Shown piece after piece: positions 62,348-64,000 of a DNA stretch of 64,000 nucleotides. The stretch spans positions 2,782,001-2,846,000 of the forward strand of contig NZ_CP143867.1 of NCBI RefSeq assembly GCF_036416795.1, in the 5' to 3' direction. The DNA is from Bacteroides sp. MSB163 (GTDB taxonomy: Bacteria > Bacteroidota > Bacteroidia > Bacteroidales > Bacteroidaceae). The notes under the pieces are model-generated. The model was not told the DNA's origin. It worked only from the letters and a program-made list of their open reading frames with translations, and searched no databases. The first letter of the stretch is position 1; the number at the start of each line of letters is the position of its first letter. The position numbers and the translations under genes were made by a program.

Positions 62348-63303
62348 TGTCTTTTCCGGATTAAAATAAGTGAATGGTTAATGGAGTGATAATGATTATA
62401 TATCAGAGCTGTCTGTCCCGGATTTAGATTCTCTTCAAAAGTTTTAGCTACTTTCCATAAAGCAAAGGAAGATGCTGTAGGATATTCACCACATTCATTC
62501 TTAAAGGTGGTATATGCTGCTGTGGGAAACAGGCTGTTTTCTAAATCAGTATACAGGGTATCTTCTTTCGGGTTTCCATTTTTACCGGTAACAAACCAGT
62601 CGACTTGTCCGGCTGTTAATCGGTTGCTTTGCAAAAAGCGATGAATCTTTTCAGCTACTTCCTGTGTACTGTTCACATGAATAAAAGTTGATATACCGGC
62701 AAGTTCAGCTAATGTGGATTCGGTGGCTTCTCGTCCCAGCAGGAAGAACTGAGCACCTTCGCCTGCTTGTATGCCCCTTAGCAGTCCCAGACGTTGTTGT
62801 ATAGTGTGACTGTTAGGGGTAATCTCATCAATAGCTCCTACGAGAACGTTTTCGTTACCTTCCCAGATTCTCATCATGCCGTCCAATAGTGCACTTTCGA
62901 AACTTAATCCCCGATGCACATACGTCATGTTGTAAGCGTGTATCTGGCGGAGTAATGCTATTTGGGCTCCGATGGTGTTGAAGGTTGACTGGATAAAGGG
63001 TGTCGGATTCAGTAGTTGTTCTTCATTCTCAATGATTGTATTCAGGAACTTCTCTGTATCTGCCAGGCATCCGAGTCCGGTTGCGGTGATGATCGCATGT
63101 ACTTTTTCGGAAGGTAGGGTACTGATACATTCCAGTCCGCAGGCAACTCCCATTTTGATGATCCGGCTCATACGCCTCCGTAGTGTGGCATTTGTGATAA
63201 TACTCTTGTAGTCCGGTTCGTTGGCGGATAAATAAGGGGATTCTCCGGAAGCAGTATCCGCGTGAATAGAAGCAATATGATTGATATAGACAGGTAGCAT
63301 CAT
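62344..63303 (-). CDS. Ketosynthase-like protein without catalytic residues (chain length factor type)
   Basis: The 319-residue product has a thiolase-fold layout similar to KAS II, but the active-site residues are lost. Where a ketosynthase has its Cys (CSSS-type loop), it reads TYVHRGLSFESA. Where HGTGT should be, it reads VTGKNGNPKED. The second His loop is not conserved. This pattern is that of a chain length factor, the inactive partner of a ketosynthase. It overlaps the downstream and upstream genes by 4 bases and is encoded next to an active-looking ketosynthase. Confidence 0.82.
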   Translation of the reverse strand: MMLPVYINHIASIHADTASGESPYLSANEPDYKSIITNATLRRRMSRIIKMGVACGLECISTLPSEKVHAIITATGLGCLADTEKFLNTIIENEEQLLNPTPFIQSTFNTIGAQIALLRQIHAYNMTYVHRGLSFESALLDGMMRIWEGNENVLVGAIDEITPNSHTIQQRLGLLRGIQAGEGAQFFLLGREATESTLAELAGISTFIHVNSTQEVAEKIHRFLQSNRLTAGQVDWFVTGKNGNPKEDTLYTDLENSLFPTAAYTTFKNECGEYPTASSFALWKVAKTFEENLNPGQTALIYNHYHSINHSLILIRKRQ

Positions 63304-64000
63304 TTCTCTTTTAATGTGGAAAACAGGATCGAAGAATCATTTCCACCGAATCCAAAAGAATTCGATAGTACATTACGAATGAGTAGTCCCTCGCGGAATG
63401 AGGTTTCGGGCATCAACTTGTTTTCTGCTATAGGTTCTTTGAAGTTCAGATTGGGAAAGATGCAACCATGGTATACGGAGAGAACAGAATAAACCGCTTC
63501 AATTCCTTCCGAAGCCCCTAATGTATGACCAATAAACGCTTTGACAGAACTGAACGGAGGTATTTTATCACCAAAAATCCGCCGGATAGCAAGTCCTTCT
63601 GAAAGATCATTACTTGGAGTTCCTGTGCCATGTACATTGATATAATCAATCTCTTCGGGAAGAATTTCACTCTTAGCTATGGCTTCTGTCATAGACCAGA
63701 ATGGTCCGTTTCCTTCGGGTGAACTGCCGGTCTGATGAAAAGCTTCATTCACATTCGAATATCCGCTTAATAAGCAATAAGGCTCTTTCCGGAGTAATTT
63801 CTCTGATTGAAGGACAATATATCCGGCTCCTTCTCCTAAATTGAGGCCTGCACGGGATGCATCAAAAGGACGGCAGTGTTCCTTATCCAAAATCATAAGT
63901 GAATTGAAACCGTTGAGGGTAAACTTGCACAAGGCATCCGTACCTCCTACAATGGCGGCATCCAGTTGACCGTTCCTGATCATGCGGGCTCCTAACATGA
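63300..64000 (-). CDS. Beta-ketoacyl-ACP synthase, N-terminus beyond the window edge
   Basis: About 233 residues are visible and the gene continues past 64000. The visible part holds GLNLGEGAGYIVLQ, the catalytic INVHGTGTPSNDLSEG, the second catalytic AFIGHTLGASEGIE and the C-terminal NVLSNSFGFGGNDSSILF of KAS II-type enzymes. The Cys loop lies beyond the edge. The first Met in the window is not the true start. It would be the condensing enzyme, pairing with the chain-length-factor-like protein, to which it is coupled by a 4-base overlap. Confidence 0.9.
   Translation of the reverse strand, partial: MLGARMIRNGQLDAAIVGGTDALCKFTLNGFNSLMILDKEHCRPFDASRAGLNLGEGAGYIVLQSEKLLRKEPYCLLSGYSNVNEAFHQTGSSPEGNGPFWSMTEAIAKSEILPEEIDYINVHGTGTPSNDLSEGLAIRRIFGDKIPPFSSVKAFIGHTLGASEGIEAVYSVLSVYHGCIFPNLNFKEPIAENKLMPETSFREGLLIRNVLSNSFGFGGNDSSILFSTLKEK

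Overview
The window looks like a chromosomal segment from a gut Bacteroides or close relative. Supporting signs are Bacteroidetes promoter boxes (TAnnTTTG at -7, TTTG or TTG at -33), Bacteroidetes-only families (PorX, a PorW/SprE-like lipoprotein, DUF3822, a CarboxypepD_reg/beta-barrel receptor), A/T-rich leaders with few strong Shine-Dalgarno sites, and several intergenic palindromic repeat families. No rRNA, CRISPR array, insertion sequence or integrase was seen. The genus is inferred from content, not from a search.

Layout. 1-1060: phosphatidylethanolamine synthesis (pssA, cut by the left edge, and psd), divergent from dnaE. 1165-5740: dnaE, trxA and a small acidic protein. 5960-11713: a three-gene RND efflux operon (adaptor, pump, outer-membrane factor). 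19637-11719 (minus): a probable operon of aroA, a Cys/His membrane protein, a Zn/Mn-type ABC permease, a PorW/SprE-like TPR lipoprotein, porX, tsaE and a small Imm17-like protein. 19640-20420: a decayed junction where remnants of a DUF4143 ATPase and a Bcr/CflA transporter abut. 20387-29930: a macro-like protein, cupin, DUF2721 protein, radical SAM activase, a membrane FMN-binding/nitroreductase fusion, an AspT-type transporter, a tricorn-like protease and a double GNAT protein. 30118-31250: tRNA-Pro(GGG) and a hypothetical gene with a long, apparently structured leader. 31752-44663: a GMP synthase with a collapsed glutaminase domain, an HU-like protein, aroB, a large outer-membrane receptor, cardiolipin synthase, rsmD/DUF3822, a RecD-like helicase and a lipoprotein. 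45071-50584: alaS, an M23 peptidase, a MerR regulator and two exported proteins.

50643 to the right edge: eleven tightly packed minus-strand genes that look like one side of an aryl-polyene/flexirubin-type biosynthetic cluster. They encode an acyl-CoA ligase, an Ntn-hydrolase, a CrtI-like oxidoreductase, an MMPL-PlsC-methyltransferase fusion, a GT2-DUF2062 fusion, a hotdog dehydratase, a DUF3261-like lipoprotein, a LolA-like protein, a NodB deacetylase, a ketosynthase-like chain length factor and a ketosynthase cut by the edge. Together they could build a polyene acyl chain, attach it to a glycolipid-like carrier and move it to the outer membrane. Acyl carrier proteins, ketoreductase and the starter-unit enzyme would lie beyond 64000.

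The most unusual non-coding signals are a structured leader at 31074-31202, three short arrays with the same 22-bp period but different sequences, and palindromic intergenic elements that share a GCTGCGC core and in two cases supply the stop codon of the neighbouring gene.
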